Assembly (NCBI RefSeq): GCF_021556475.1
Contig: NZ_JAKGBZ010000030.1
Coordinates: 1-46,794 of the forward strand
From: Acidiphilium iwatense
GTDB lineage: Bacteria > Pseudomonadota > Alphaproteobacteria > Acetobacterales > Acetobacteraceae
Length of the DNA: 46,794 bases
Direction: 5' to 3'
Shown: piece after piece, positions 14,529-21,877 of the stretch
Numbering within the stretch: the first letter of the stretch is position 1
How the letters are laid out: each line of letters opens with the position of its first letter
Notes under the pieces: model-generated
What the model saw: only the letters and a program-made list of their open reading frames with translations
Told to the model about the DNA's origin: nothing
Database searches by the model: none
Translations under genes and position numbers: made by a program

Positions 14529-14797
14529 GGGCCGGACTGACCAACACTATTTTTAGCTTGCTTCCTCAACCTCACGCCTGCCCCGCCGCCGTTTTCCGCG
14601 ATGAACTCGACGCCGGCCGCTTCTAGGGCGGTGCGGATGGCTAGTAAGTTATTCTGATAAGGAGTTCGCGCCCCCCTCTCAAAATCTACAATCGTTTGCC
14701 GAGCGGTCTTAGCGAGTTTTGCCAATTCTGTTTGAGATAGGCCAAGCAACGCCCGCCCCGCCCTGCATTGCGATGGATGTAGGACGATATCAGCCAA
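14525..14797 (-). CDS. XRE-type helix-turn-helix regulator
   Basis: The 90-residue protein has the Cro/CI helix-turn-helix at residues about 10-60: R-A-G-R-A-L-L-G-L-S-Q-T-E-L-A-K-L-A, then T-I-V-D-F-E-R-G and L-L-A-I-R-T-A-L-E-A-A-G-V-E-F. The start is TTG 14797; no better ATG is present. It heads the XRE-DUF4258-DUF2283 operon and lies divergent from the gene at 14930. It probably represses its own operon through the palindrome at 14823-14832, and might also act as a lysogeny-type repressor for the right-hand genes. Confidence 0.8.
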   Translation of the reverse strand: MADIVLHPSQCRAGRALLGLSQTELAKLAKTARQTIVDFERGARTPYQNNLLAIRTALEAAGVEFIAENGGGAGVRLRKQAKNSVGQSGP

Positions 14798-14822
14798 GTT
14801 CGTTCTTTCTAATTGACGTTTG

Positions 14823-14832
14823 CATCATGATG
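14823..14832. promoter_or_regulatory. Palindromic operator between divergent genes
   Basis: CATCATGATG is a perfect 10-bp palindrome 25 bp upstream of the XRE start, in the short divergent region 14798-14929, with TTGACG just to its left. It is the best candidate binding site for the XRE protein. Confidence 0.4.
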
Positions 14833-14929
14833 TGTCAGATTAATTGAGGTTGGGCATTTATACAACCAAAATCGGCCGAGCGGAGTGGTCACGCACCACG
14901 CCCGGCCTAACCCTCAACATGGAAGGCCC

Positions 14930-15187
14930 ATGCAGATGGCTACCGACGACCATACTCCCGTTCGCACCGCCGCGAACAGCACCCACCCCATCACCCTCGA
15001 CCTGCCGGCGATTCATACGGCTGCGGCGGATATCTGGGATATCCGCCGCATCGTTCACCGCCTCGATATCGAACTGCTCGCCTTCACCGACGAACTGCCG
15101 CCCGATGAACTGGCCCGGTGCGGCGTGATGGCCCGCGAGATCGAGCGGGTATTTGACCAAGCGACCGAGAAGGAGGCACGGCCATGA
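14930..15187 (+). CDS. Hypothetical protein
   Basis: The 85-residue protein starts at ATG 14930 with GGAAGG upstream; an in-frame start at 14885 would add 15 residues. The middle is helical: D-I-W-D-I-R-R-I-V-H-R-L-D-I-E-L-L-A-F. It is acidic and has no signal peptide. Its stop overlaps the next gene, so the two form a unit. No family is recognised. Confidence 0.6.
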   Translation: MQMATDDHTPVRTAANSTHPITLDLPAIHTAAADIWDIRRIVHRLDIELLAFTDELPPDELARCGVMAREIERVFDQATEKEARP

Positions 15188-15855
15188 ACGGCCACCACCT
15201 GGCCGGCCTCGCGGCCGGCGTCGCCGCTGTCCTGGTTGCGCCGATCGCCGCGGAGGCAGCACCGAACGCCGATGCCGAACTGATTGCGTTGTGCGCCCGG
15301 TTCGATGCGCTGACACGCTATAAGGGGGCGGTAATGGCTATTCCTGGCCTCACGATCGCCGAAGAAAAGGAGCGCGACAGAACGTTGGCCCCTCTCAGGG
15401 CCGAGCAGGAACGCTTGCTCGACCAGATCACCGACACCGATATGGCGGCGAAGACGCTGGAAGGCGTCAAGGCGCGCTATCGCATGATCATGCTCTACGG
15501 GCCGGAGTGCATCGAATCGGCGTCCGACTGGGAGGAAATGATGATCGGCGCTTTCCTGCTCGACCTGGGGAAGAGTGAAATCATGGGCATGATCGGAGCC
15601 GGCACCCCCGAGAAGCCTGAGACGGCTCTAGCGTCTATCCCTGACCGGCTGCGCCCAGGCGAGGTTTCCGCGGATTCGATCGCCAGCGTTCGCGATGATC
15701 TGCATGGCTTGGCGCTGCTGGCGGTTGCCACTGCTGGACTTGATGAAGCAGGGCACCAGATCGAGGCCGAGGCGGTCCAGGGGCTTGGAGACCTCGCCCG
15801 GCAGGCGCGGGACCGGCTCGACAAGGCGCTGGCCGATGCGAAGGCGCGAACGTAA
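15184..15855 (+). CDS. Hypothetical phage/island protein with N-terminal hydrophobic helix
   Basis: This 223-residue protein opens with a hydrophobic stretch (L-A-G-L-A-A-G-V-A-A-V-L-V-A-P-I-A) and an Ala-x-Ala that could be a signal peptide or anchor. It continues N-A-D-A-E-L-I-A-L-C-A-R-F-D-A-L and a coiled-coil-like E-R-D-R-T-L-A-P-L-R-A-E-Q-E-R. The D-A-E-L-I-A-L-C opening is common in small proteins of unknown function in alphaproteobacterial prophages. The second half is an acidic helical domain. It ends before a strong terminator. Confidence 0.6.
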   Translation: MNGHHLAGLAAGVAAVLVAPIAAEAAPNADAELIALCARFDALTRYKGAVMAIPGLTIAEEKERDRTLAPLRAEQERLLDQITDTDMAAKTLEGVKARYRMIMLYGPECIESASDWEEMMIGAFLLDLGKSEIMGMIGAGTPEKPETALASIPDRLRPGEVSADSIASVRDDLHGLALLAVATAGLDEAGHQIEAEAVQGLGDLARQARDRLDKALADAKART

Positions 15856-15933
15856 GCGCCGGCAACATGTTGACAGGTCAGTGTTCCTGGCCCAACAATC
15901 GCCCATTATCATCAAACGCTTGATACAGACCCT

Positions 15934-15964
15934 CGGCCCCGATCCACACCGGGGCCGTTCTTTT
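15934..15964 (+). terminator. Rho-independent terminator
   Basis: CGGCCCCG (15934-15941) pairs with CGGGGCCG (15950-15957) across 8 nt and is followed by TTCTTTT. It closes the operon 14930-15855. Confidence 0.8.
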
Positions 15965-15967
15965 GTG

Positions 15968-16152
15968 GGGTGTCGGAATTAACGACACCCTTGAGGGTGT
16001 GCGAGTTCTGCACACCCTCAAGGGGTATATACATCTCATGCCCCCTTCACTCAATCTCTGACGGGTCCGTTTTTGGACCCGAGCGCGCATGGTCTCCGCA
16101 ATTTTGCGGCGTTCAAAATCAATGGCTTAGGCATTCCGCGAATTTGCGGAAT
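15968..16152. repeat. Serial inverted repeats beside the right end of island 1
   Basis: Five further hairpins follow the terminator: GGGTGTCG/CGACACCC (15968-15990), a 15-bp stem CCCTTGAGGGTGTGC with its complement (15988-16024), CGGGTCC/GGACCCG (16062-16081), CCGCAA/TTGCGG (16096-16109) and ATTCCGC/GCGGAAT (16133-16152). No gene is seen between 15856 and 16465. The first two share GGGTGT...ACACCC stems and 7-nt loops beginning GA, with inner pairs swapped CG for GC. Confidence 0.75.
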
Positions 16153-16226
16153 CAAGTCGCTGCAGCGGAGGGGTTGGAGATCGCCCCCGAAGCTTTCGAA
16201 CCGCTGCTTGCCACCCTTACACCTCG

Positions 16227-16262
16227 GCGGGGTCGGGTGCAGAAGGCGCGGGGTCGGGTGCA
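16227..16262 (+). repeat. 15-bp direct repeat near attR
   Basis: GCGGGGTCGGGTGCA occurs at 16227-16241 and 16248-16262, 21 bp apart (two helical turns). It lies about 200 bp inside the right attachment core and may bind integrase arms or an accessory factor. Confidence 0.45.
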
Positions 16263-16464
16263 AGCCGAATAGCACGCGGCACACCGGGAACGAGGCGCGC
16301 GGCCCTGGGGCAACCTGGGGCCGTTTTCGTTCGGGCACCGCGTTCACAACCACGTGATGGGCAATGTCCAAAAGAGGCTAGCCGCGTCTACGGCAATCCA
16401 TCCCCATATATCAGCCAGACATTAGACATGGATTGGAGGGATATCGTGTAAGTGTTTGAAATCG

Positions 16465-16513
16465 CTGGTATCCCGTAGGGGATTCGAACCCCTGTTATCG
16501 CCGTGAGAGGGCG
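16465..16513 (-). repeat. attR: 49-bp core within tRNA-Glu
   Basis: Identical to 371-419. The island supplies the 3' part of the tRNA here, so the tRNA gene stays functional. Confidence 0.93.
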
Positions 16514-16541
16514 ACGTCCTAGGCCTCTAGACGAACGGGAC
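16466..16541 (-). tRNA. tRNA-Glu(CTC)
   Basis: Read on the minus strand from 16541, the acceptor strand GTCCCGT pairs with ACGGGAT, with one G-U pair. The anticodon loop CTCTCAC gives anticodon CTC for Glu, the T-arm contains GGTTCGAATCC, and CCA is encoded (16466-16468). The 3' 49 bases are duplicated at 371-419 by island insertion, and the gene remains complete at this end. Confidence 0.95.
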
Positions 16542-16551
16542 GGCGGAAGGT

Positions 16552-16580
16552 TGGGTAGCCGAGCCGGGATATCGGGTCAA
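16552..16580 (-). promoter_or_regulatory. Candidate tRNA-Glu promoter
   Basis: On the minus strand TTGACC (16580-16575) is followed after 17 bp by TACCCA (16557-16552), 10 bp before the tRNA 5' end. The -35 overlaps the last codons of recJ. Confidence 0.4.
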
Positions 16581-18361
16581 GCGGGAGCCGCGTCCACCAC
16601 GATAAAGCTTATGCTGGTCCTGCCATTCCAGCGATCGGCGCGGAGGTGTCCGGCGAGGTGAAGCGGCGCGCCGCCGGCGGTCAGGAGGGTCTTGGCCAAG
16701 GCGTCGTCCTTGGCGCGGAACAGCATGGCTTTCAGGCGTCCGCCGGCCTCGCCCTCGACATAGGCGCGGATGGTGGTTTCGGTTCGGCCGATGCGGTCGG
16801 ATTTGACGATGCGGGCGCGGGGGATGACGAAAACCGGCTCCTCGTTGCCCGCACCGAACGGGCCGATGCGCTCGATCTGGGCGGCGATGTCGGACGTGGC
16901 ACCGGCGACGGCGATCGATCCCTCGATCGGCAGTTCCGCCGTGCTGGGCAGTGAGGCCGCGGCGGCGAGGCGGTCGCACAGGAAATTGCGCAGCGCGTCG
17001 ATTCCGGTTGCCTCCAGCGTAAACCCGGCCGCCATGGCATGGCCGCCACCCTTGATGAGCAGGCCAGTCTGGTGCGCGGCGATGATCGCGGCGCCGAGAT
17101 CGATGCCGGGAATCGAGCGGCCGGAGCCGGTCGCGCGTCCGGCCTCGATGCCGGCGACCAGGGCAGGGCGATTGAACGCCTCCTTGATCCGGCCGGCGAC
17201 GATGCCCACGACGCCGGGATGCCACCCCTCACCGGCGATGACCGCGACGGCGGCGCCGGCCGTGAATTGCGCCTCGGCAAGGCGCATCGCTTCGTCGAGC
17301 AGGCCGGCCTCGACCGTCTGACGCTGGCGGTTGATGTCATCAAGCGTGCGGGCGAATGCGGTGGCACTGGCCTGATCCTCGGCGAGCAGGGTGCGCAGAC
17401 CGAGATCGGATTCGGCGATGCGTCCGGCGGCGTTGATGCGCGGGCCGAGTACGAACCCGCAGGTCATCGCCCCCGGCGGCTCGCTGATCTGGGCGACCTC
17501 GAGCAGGGCGGCGATCCCGAGGCGCGTGCGGCGGCCCATGATTTTCAGGCCCTGGGCGACGAGGGCGCGGTTCAGCCCGGTGAGCGGCATCACGTCGCAC
17601 ACCGTGGCCAGGGCGACGAGATCGAGCATCGCGAGCAGGTCGGGTTCCTCGCGGTTTGCGAAAAAGCCGCGTTTGCGCAGGGTTCTTTGCGTGGCGATCA
17701 AGGTAAGGAACGCGACGGTGGCGGCGCAGACCGAGCCGAGGCCGGAGCGGTCGTCGAGCCGGTTGGGGTTGACGGTGGCCAGAATGTCCGGCGGTACGCC
17801 GTCGATTTTGTGGTGATCGAGAACGATGGCGTCGGCGATGCCGGCGAGTGAAGCCAGCGCCTCGTGCGCGGCAGCACCACAATCGACGCAGATGATCAAG
17901 CTGGCGCCTTGTGCCACGAGCGCGCGCAAAGCGGGGGCGTTCGGGCCATAGCCTTCGCGGATGCGGTCCGGCACGGTGTTGATGGTGGGCACGCCGAAGG
18001 CGCCGAGACCGAGCGTCATGATTGCCCCGCTGCACGCGCCATCGACGTCGTAATCGCCGAAAATACCGATAGTTTCGCCGTTCTGCACCGCGTTGGCGAT
18101 GCGTGCGGCGGCTTTGTCCATGTCGGTCAGCACCGAGGGATCGGGCAGATAGGCACGCAGGGTGGGGTCGAGGAAATCCGCCGCGCGATCGACCGGAATG
18201 TCGCGCGCGGCGAGCAGCCTTCCGATCAGTTCAGGGGCGCCGGTGTGTTCGGCGATCGCCAGAGCCAGCCGGTCTTCCGCGTGGCGCCAGACCCAACGCC
18301 GGCCGGTGAGGCTGCGCGCGATGCCGAACGCCGCCTCCGCTCCGGTCAGGACGGCGTCCAC
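16577..18361 (-). CDS. recJ: Single-stranded-DNA-specific exonuclease RecJ
   Basis: This 594-residue 5'-3' ssDNA exonuclease acts in recombination and mismatch or base-excision repair. DHH-family motifs are in order: G-D-Y-D-V-D-G (about residue 101), I-C-V-D-C-G (about 155), V-L-D-H-H (about 179), a DHHA1 G-G-G-H-A-M-A-A-G-F near residue 440, and a C-terminal OB-like part. Length is normal for RecJ. The start at 18361 overlaps the 3' end of glpX by 16 bp, so translation is probably coupled. Only 35 bp separate it from tRNA-Glu. Confidence 0.95.
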   Translation of the reverse strand: MDAVLTGAEAAFGIARSLTGRRWVWRHAEDRLALAIAEHTGAPELIGRLLAARDIPVDRAADFLDPTLRAYLPDPSVLTDMDKAAARIANAVQNGETIGIFGDYDVDGACSGAIMTLGLGAFGVPTINTVPDRIREGYGPNAPALRALVAQGASLIICVDCGAAAHEALASLAGIADAIVLDHHKIDGVPPDILATVNPNRLDDRSGLGSVCAATVAFLTLIATQRTLRKRGFFANREEPDLLAMLDLVALATVCDVMPLTGLNRALVAQGLKIMGRRTRLGIAALLEVAQISEPPGAMTCGFVLGPRINAAGRIAESDLGLRTLLAEDQASATAFARTLDDINRQRQTVEAGLLDEAMRLAEAQFTAGAAVAVIAGEGWHPGVVGIVAGRIKEAFNRPALVAGIEAGRATGSGRSIPGIDLGAAIIAAHQTGLLIKGGGHAMAAGFTLEATGIDALRNFLCDRLAAAASLPSTAELPIEGSIAVAGATSDIAAQIERIGPFGAGNEEPVFVIPRARIVKSDRIGRTETTIRAYVEGEAGGRLKAMLFRAKDDALAKTLLTAGGAPLHLAGHLRADRWNGRTSISFIVVDAAPA

Positions 18362-19332
18362 GTCTTGGTTTCGAAATTATGATGTGCCTCGATATAGCGC
18401 ACCGTCCCGGATTTCGAGCGCATGACGGTTGAATGGGTGATCGCGCCGTGACCGAACCGGCGCACGCCGCGCAGCATCGGGCCGGAGGTGACGCCGGTGG
18501 CGGCGAACATCACGTCGCCGCGCGCCATATCGGTGAGGGTGAAGATGCGGTTGGGGTCGGTGATGCCCATGTCGCGGGTGCGGGCGATCTGGGCGTCGTC
18601 GTCATACAGCAGACGACCTTGCATCTGGCCGCCGATGCAGCGCAGCGCCGCCGCCGCCAGCACGCCTTCCGGCGCGCCGCCCGAACCGATATAGAGATCG
18701 ATCCCGGCGTCGGGCTGCGCGGTTGCGATCACGCCGGAGACGTCGCCGTCGCCGATCAGGGTGATGCGTGCGCCTGCCTCGCGGCATTTGGCGATGATTT
18801 CATCGTGGCGCGGGCGTTCCAGGGTGCAGACCATGAGGTCGGCAATGTCCCGCTTCTTGGCGCGGGCGAGGTTGCGCAGGTTTTCGATGACCGGCGCGTC
18901 GAGGACGACCACGCCGTCGGGCAGGCCGGGGCCGACCGCGATTTTGTCCATATAAATGTCGGGCGCGTGAAGGAAATTGCCGCGCTCGGCCAGCGCGATC
19001 ACCGCGATCGCGTTGGGCGCGCCCTTGGCGGCGATCACCGTGCCTTCGAGCGGATCGACCGCGATGTCCATTTCCGGGCCGCCGGCGCCGACCCGCTCGC
19101 CGATATAAAGCATCGGAGCTTCGTCCATCTCGCCTTCGCCGATCACCACAATGCCACTGATCGCCACAGCGTCGAAGGCCTGGCGCATCGCGCCCACCGC
19201 CGCGCCATCGGCGCTGTTCTTGTCGCCACGGCCGATCCAGCGCGAGGCGGCGAGGGCGGCGGCCTCGGTCACCCGCACCAATTCGAGGGCGAGGTTGCGA
19301 TCGGCGAGGGCGGGGTTTTTGTCATTGGGCAT
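18346..19332 (-). CDS. glpX: Class II fructose-1,6-bisphosphatase GlpX
   Basis: This 328-residue enzyme converts fructose-1,6-bisphosphate to fructose-6-phosphate in gluconeogenesis. Diagnostic class II motifs are V-V-I-G-E-G-E-M-D-E-A-P (about residue 64), D-I-A-V-D-P-L-E-G-T (about 89), G-D-G-D-V-S-G-V-I (about 193) and I-G-S-G-G-A-P-E-G-V-L-A (about 212), which supply the metal- and phosphate-binding residues. It lies between hom and recJ. The 30-bp gap to hom and the overlap with recJ support one operon, alaC-hom-glpX-recJ. Confidence 0.96.
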   Translation of the reverse strand: MPNDKNPALADRNLALELVRVTEAAALAASRWIGRGDKNSADGAAVGAMRQAFDAVAISGIVVIGEGEMDEAPMLYIGERVGAGGPEMDIAVDPLEGTVIAAKGAPNAIAVIALAERGNFLHAPDIYMDKIAVGPGLPDGVVVLDAPVIENLRNLARAKKRDIADLMVCTLERPRHDEIIAKCREAGARITLIGDGDVSGVIATAQPDAGIDLYIGSGGAPEGVLAAAALRCIGGQMQGRLLYDDDAQIARTRDMGITDPNRIFTLTDMARGDVMFAATGVTSGPMLRGVRRFGHGAITHSTVMRSKSGTVRYIEAHHNFETKTWTPS

Positions 19333-19362
19333 GATGAATATCCATCAAAATATCATTTAGAT

Positions 19363-20655
19363 TCAGGCGGGTTCGATGCGGATCAGCGCCGGGGCTTCCA
19401 GCACCGAATCGAGGGCGGCGAGTTGATCGAGTGCTGCGCGCATCTCGCTTTCCCGCGTAATATGGGTGACCAGCACCACGGGCACCGCCTCGCCAGGGCT
19501 GCGGCCGTGCTGGAGCATCGATTCCAGCGAAATGCCGTGGTCGCGTAGAACCGCGGTGACATCCGCGATCACGCCCGGCTGATCGACCACCATGAGCCGC
19601 AGGAAATAGGCGCCGCGATGCGCGCCCATCGGCACCGACTTGCGGTTTTCCAGCGATGCCGTCACCACGCCGAGCATCGGGGTGTCACGCCCGCGCGCCA
19701 GATCGATCAGATCGGCGACCACGGCGGATGCGGTGGGCCCGGCGCCGGCACCGCGCCCGGCGAACACGATGGCGCCGACCGGATCGGCCTCGGCCACCAC
19801 GGCGTTATTCACGCCATCGACATGGGCGAGCGGCGAGGCGAGAGGAACCATAGCCGGATGCACGCGGGTTTCGATGCCGGCCTCGGTCGCCCGCGCGATG
19901 CCGAGCAGCTTGATCCGGTAGCCAAGTTCTTCGGCGAAGGCGATGTCGAGCGCGCTGACCCGCCTGATGCCCTCCACATGCACGGCGGCGAAATCGACCT
20001 GCCTGCCGAAGGCGATGGCGGCCAGAATGGCCAGCTTATGGGCGGTATCCACCCCGTCGATGTCGAAGGAGGGATCGGCCTCGGCGTAGCCATGCGCCTG
20101 GGCGTCGGCCAGGACGGCGGCGAAATCGAGTTTTTCCTGCTGCATCCGCGAGAGGATGTAGTTGCAGGTGCCGTTGAAGATGCCGGTGACGCTGGCGACG
20201 CGATTGGCGGCGAGCCCCTCGCGCAACGCCTTGATCACCGGGATGCCGCCGGCGACCGCCGCCTCGAAGCGGATTTTCGCGCCACTCCGCTCGCAACGCG
20301 CCGCAAGAGTAGCCCCGTGCTCGGCGATCAGCGCCTTGTTGGCGGTGACCACCGGCTTACCGGCGTCGAGCGCGGACTCGACCAGCGCGCGGGCCGGGCC
20401 GTTCGCGCCGCCGATCAGTTCCACCACCACGTTGATCGCCGGGTCGCGCGCGAGGGCGATCGGATCATCGACCCAGCGCAGGCCATGGAGGGTGATGCCC
20501 CGGTCGCGCGAGTGGTCCCGCGCGGAGACGGCGACGACCTCGATCGGGCGACCGGCGCGGGCCGCGATGAGTGCCGCATTGTCGCGCAGCAGGCGCAGAA
20601 CGCCGGCGCCGACCGTGCCGAGACCGGCGATGCCGACCGCCAAGGGTCTGGTCAT
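19363..20655 (-). CDS. hom: Homoserine dehydrogenase
   Basis: The 430-residue enzyme reduces aspartate semialdehyde to homoserine for threonine and methionine synthesis. The NAD(P)-binding G-L-G-T-V-G-A-G-V begins at residue 11. The catalytic region has T-A-N-K-A-L-I-A, G-G-I-P-V-I-K-A-L-R-E-G-L, N-G-T-C-N-Y-I-L and D-P-S-F-D-I-D-G-V-D-T-A-H-K-L. A C-terminal ACT domain (about 350-430) suggests threonine feedback. ATG 20655 overlaps the aminotransferase stop (ATGA); the longer open frame upstream is a shadow of that gene. Confidence 0.96.
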   Translation of the reverse strand: MTRPLAVGIAGLGTVGAGVLRLLRDNAALIAARAGRPIEVVAVSARDHSRDRGITLHGLRWVDDPIALARDPAINVVVELIGGANGPARALVESALDAGKPVVTANKALIAEHGATLAARCERSGAKIRFEAAVAGGIPVIKALREGLAANRVASVTGIFNGTCNYILSRMQQEKLDFAAVLADAQAHGYAEADPSFDIDGVDTAHKLAILAAIAFGRQVDFAAVHVEGIRRVSALDIAFAEELGYRIKLLGIARATEAGIETRVHPAMVPLASPLAHVDGVNNAVVAEADPVGAIVFAGRGAGAGPTASAVVADLIDLARGRDTPMLGVVTASLENRKSVPMGAHRGAYFLRLMVVDQPGVIADVTAVLRDHGISLESMLQHGRSPGEAVPVVLVTHITRESEMRAALDQLAALDSVLEAPALIRIEPA

Positions 20656-21869
20656 GCGGTGACAGGCTCGACGGACGAAGGCGAAGCCGTGTTTCCGGGC
20701 GCCATGAAGCCGCGAATGTTGCGCACCGCCTGGCGCAGCCGGTGGGTGTTCTCGACCAGCGCGATGCGCACATGGCCGTCGCCATATTCGCCGAAGCCGA
20801 TGCCGGGGGCGACCGCGACTTTCGCGTGCTCCAGCAGCAACTTCGAAAAATCGACCGAGCCGAGATGAGCGTAGCGCTCCGGGATCGGCGCCCAGGCGAA
20901 CATCGAGCCGCGCGGAGTCGGCACATGCCATCCGGCCTGGGTAAGCCCCTTGATCAGCACGTCCCGCCGTTCGCGGTACAAGGCACGCATCTGATCGACG
21001 CAATCCTGTGGTCCGTTCAGCGCCGCCGTGGCCGCGACCTGGATTGGCGTGAACGCACCGTAATCGAGATAGGATTTCATTCGAGCGAGAGCGGAAATCA
21101 GCCGAGGATTACCGGCGGCGAAGCCCATGCGCCAGCCAGGCATGGAATAGGTTTTCGACATCGAGGTGAACTCGACGGTGATGTCTTTCGCGCCCTCGAC
21201 CTGAAGCACCGATGGCGGAGGCTCGCTCTCGAAGTAGATTTCGGCATAGGCAAGGTCGGAAAGAATGAAGATTTCGTGCTTGCGGGCAAATGCGACGATG
21301 TTTTTATAGAAATCGAGCGTTGCCAGATATGCCGTTGGATTTGAAGGAAAATTTACGATCAGCGCGGTGGGTTTCGGCACCGAATGGCGGACCGCGCGGT
21401 CGAGCGCCCGCAGCATCTCGTCATCCGGCGTCGCGGGAACCGAGCGCACCGAGGCACCGGCGATGATGAACCCGAACTGGTGGATCGGGTAGGACGGGTT
21501 GGGCACCAGAATGGTGTCGCCAGGGCTGGTGATGGCGTTGGCGAGGTTGGCGAGGCCTTCCTTCGAGCCGAGGGTGGCGATGACTTCGGTGTCGGGGTTG
21601 AGCTTTACGCCGAATCGCCGGTCGTAATAGGCGGCCAGCGCACGGCGCAGACCGGGAATGCCCTTGCTGGTCGAATAGCGGTGGCTGCGTGGATCGGCCA
21701 CGGTTTCGATCAGCTTGGCGACGATATGCGGAGGGGTCGGGCTGTCGGGATTGCCCATGCCGAGGTCGATGATATCCTCCCGCGCGGCCCGCGCGGCTGC
21801 CTTCGCCTGATTGACCTCGGCGAACACGTAGGGGGGCAGGCGGCGGATGCGATGGAATTCCTCGGTCAT
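20652..21869 (-). CDS. alaC: Class I/II aminotransferase (AlaC-like, often called LL-diaminopimelate aminotransferase)
   Basis: This 405-residue PLP enzyme has Y-S-T-S-K-G-I-P-G-L-R-R-A near residue 85, N-P-S-Y-P-I-H-Q, a strand-Asp-Leu-Ala-Tyr (S-D-L-A-Y-A-E) that binds PLP, and the Schiff-base lysine in S-M-S-K-T-Y-S-M-P-G-W-R-M-G-F (about residue 240). It resembles the AlaC/DapC-like group that makes alanine or glutamate-family amino acids; automatic annotation often calls it DapL, and sequence alone does not settle the substrate. It is coupled to hom by a 4-bp overlap. Confidence 0.85.
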   Translation of the reverse strand: MTEEFHRIRRLPPYVFAEVNQAKAAARAAREDIIDLGMGNPDSPTPPHIVAKLIETVADPRSHRYSTSKGIPGLRRALAAYYDRRFGVKLNPDTEVIATLGSKEGLANLANAITSPGDTILVPNPSYPIHQFGFIIAGASVRSVPATPDDEMLRALDRAVRHSVPKPTALIVNFPSNPTAYLATLDFYKNIVAFARKHEIFILSDLAYAEIYFESEPPPSVLQVEGAKDITVEFTSMSKTYSMPGWRMGFAAGNPRLISALARMKSYLDYGAFTPIQVAATAALNGPQDCVDQMRALYRERRDVLIKGLTQAGWHVPTPRGSMFAWAPIPERYAHLGSVDFSKLLLEHAKVAVAPGIGFGEYGDGHVRIALVENTHRLRQAVRNIRGFMAPGNTASPSSVEPVTA

Positions 21870-21877
21870 GACTTGTC

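Larger units (their letters stand above)
371..16513. mobile_element. Integrated phage-like island 1 (tRNA-Glu site)
   Basis: A 49-bp perfect direct repeat of the tRNA-Glu 3' end bounds about 16.1 kb. The contents are a tyrosine integrase, regulators, primase and helicase, a RuvC-like nuclease, large terminase, a tail chaperone pair, a gp10-like protein and a tape measure. No recognisable portal, prohead protease, major capsid, tail fibre, holin or endolysin was found. The integrase sits at the end away from the intact tRNA. Confidence 0.9.

Noticed and set aside
15970-16272. Plus-strand frame through the hairpin cluster
   Set aside because: It runs through six inverted repeats, lacks a ribosome site and has no protein-like character.
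18433-19548. Long plus-strand frame opposite glpX
   Set aside because: Antisense shadow, rich in Gly, Asp and His as usual in GC-rich DNA; glpX has all family motifs.
19618-20868. Long plus-strand frame opposite hom
   Set aside because: Antisense shadow of a well-supported gene, with no ribosome site or recognisable domain.
20656-21003. N-terminal extension of homoserine dehydrogenase
   Set aside because: It is the out-of-frame reading of the aminotransferase gene; the ATG at 20655 with ATGA overlap and the Rossmann start fit the family.
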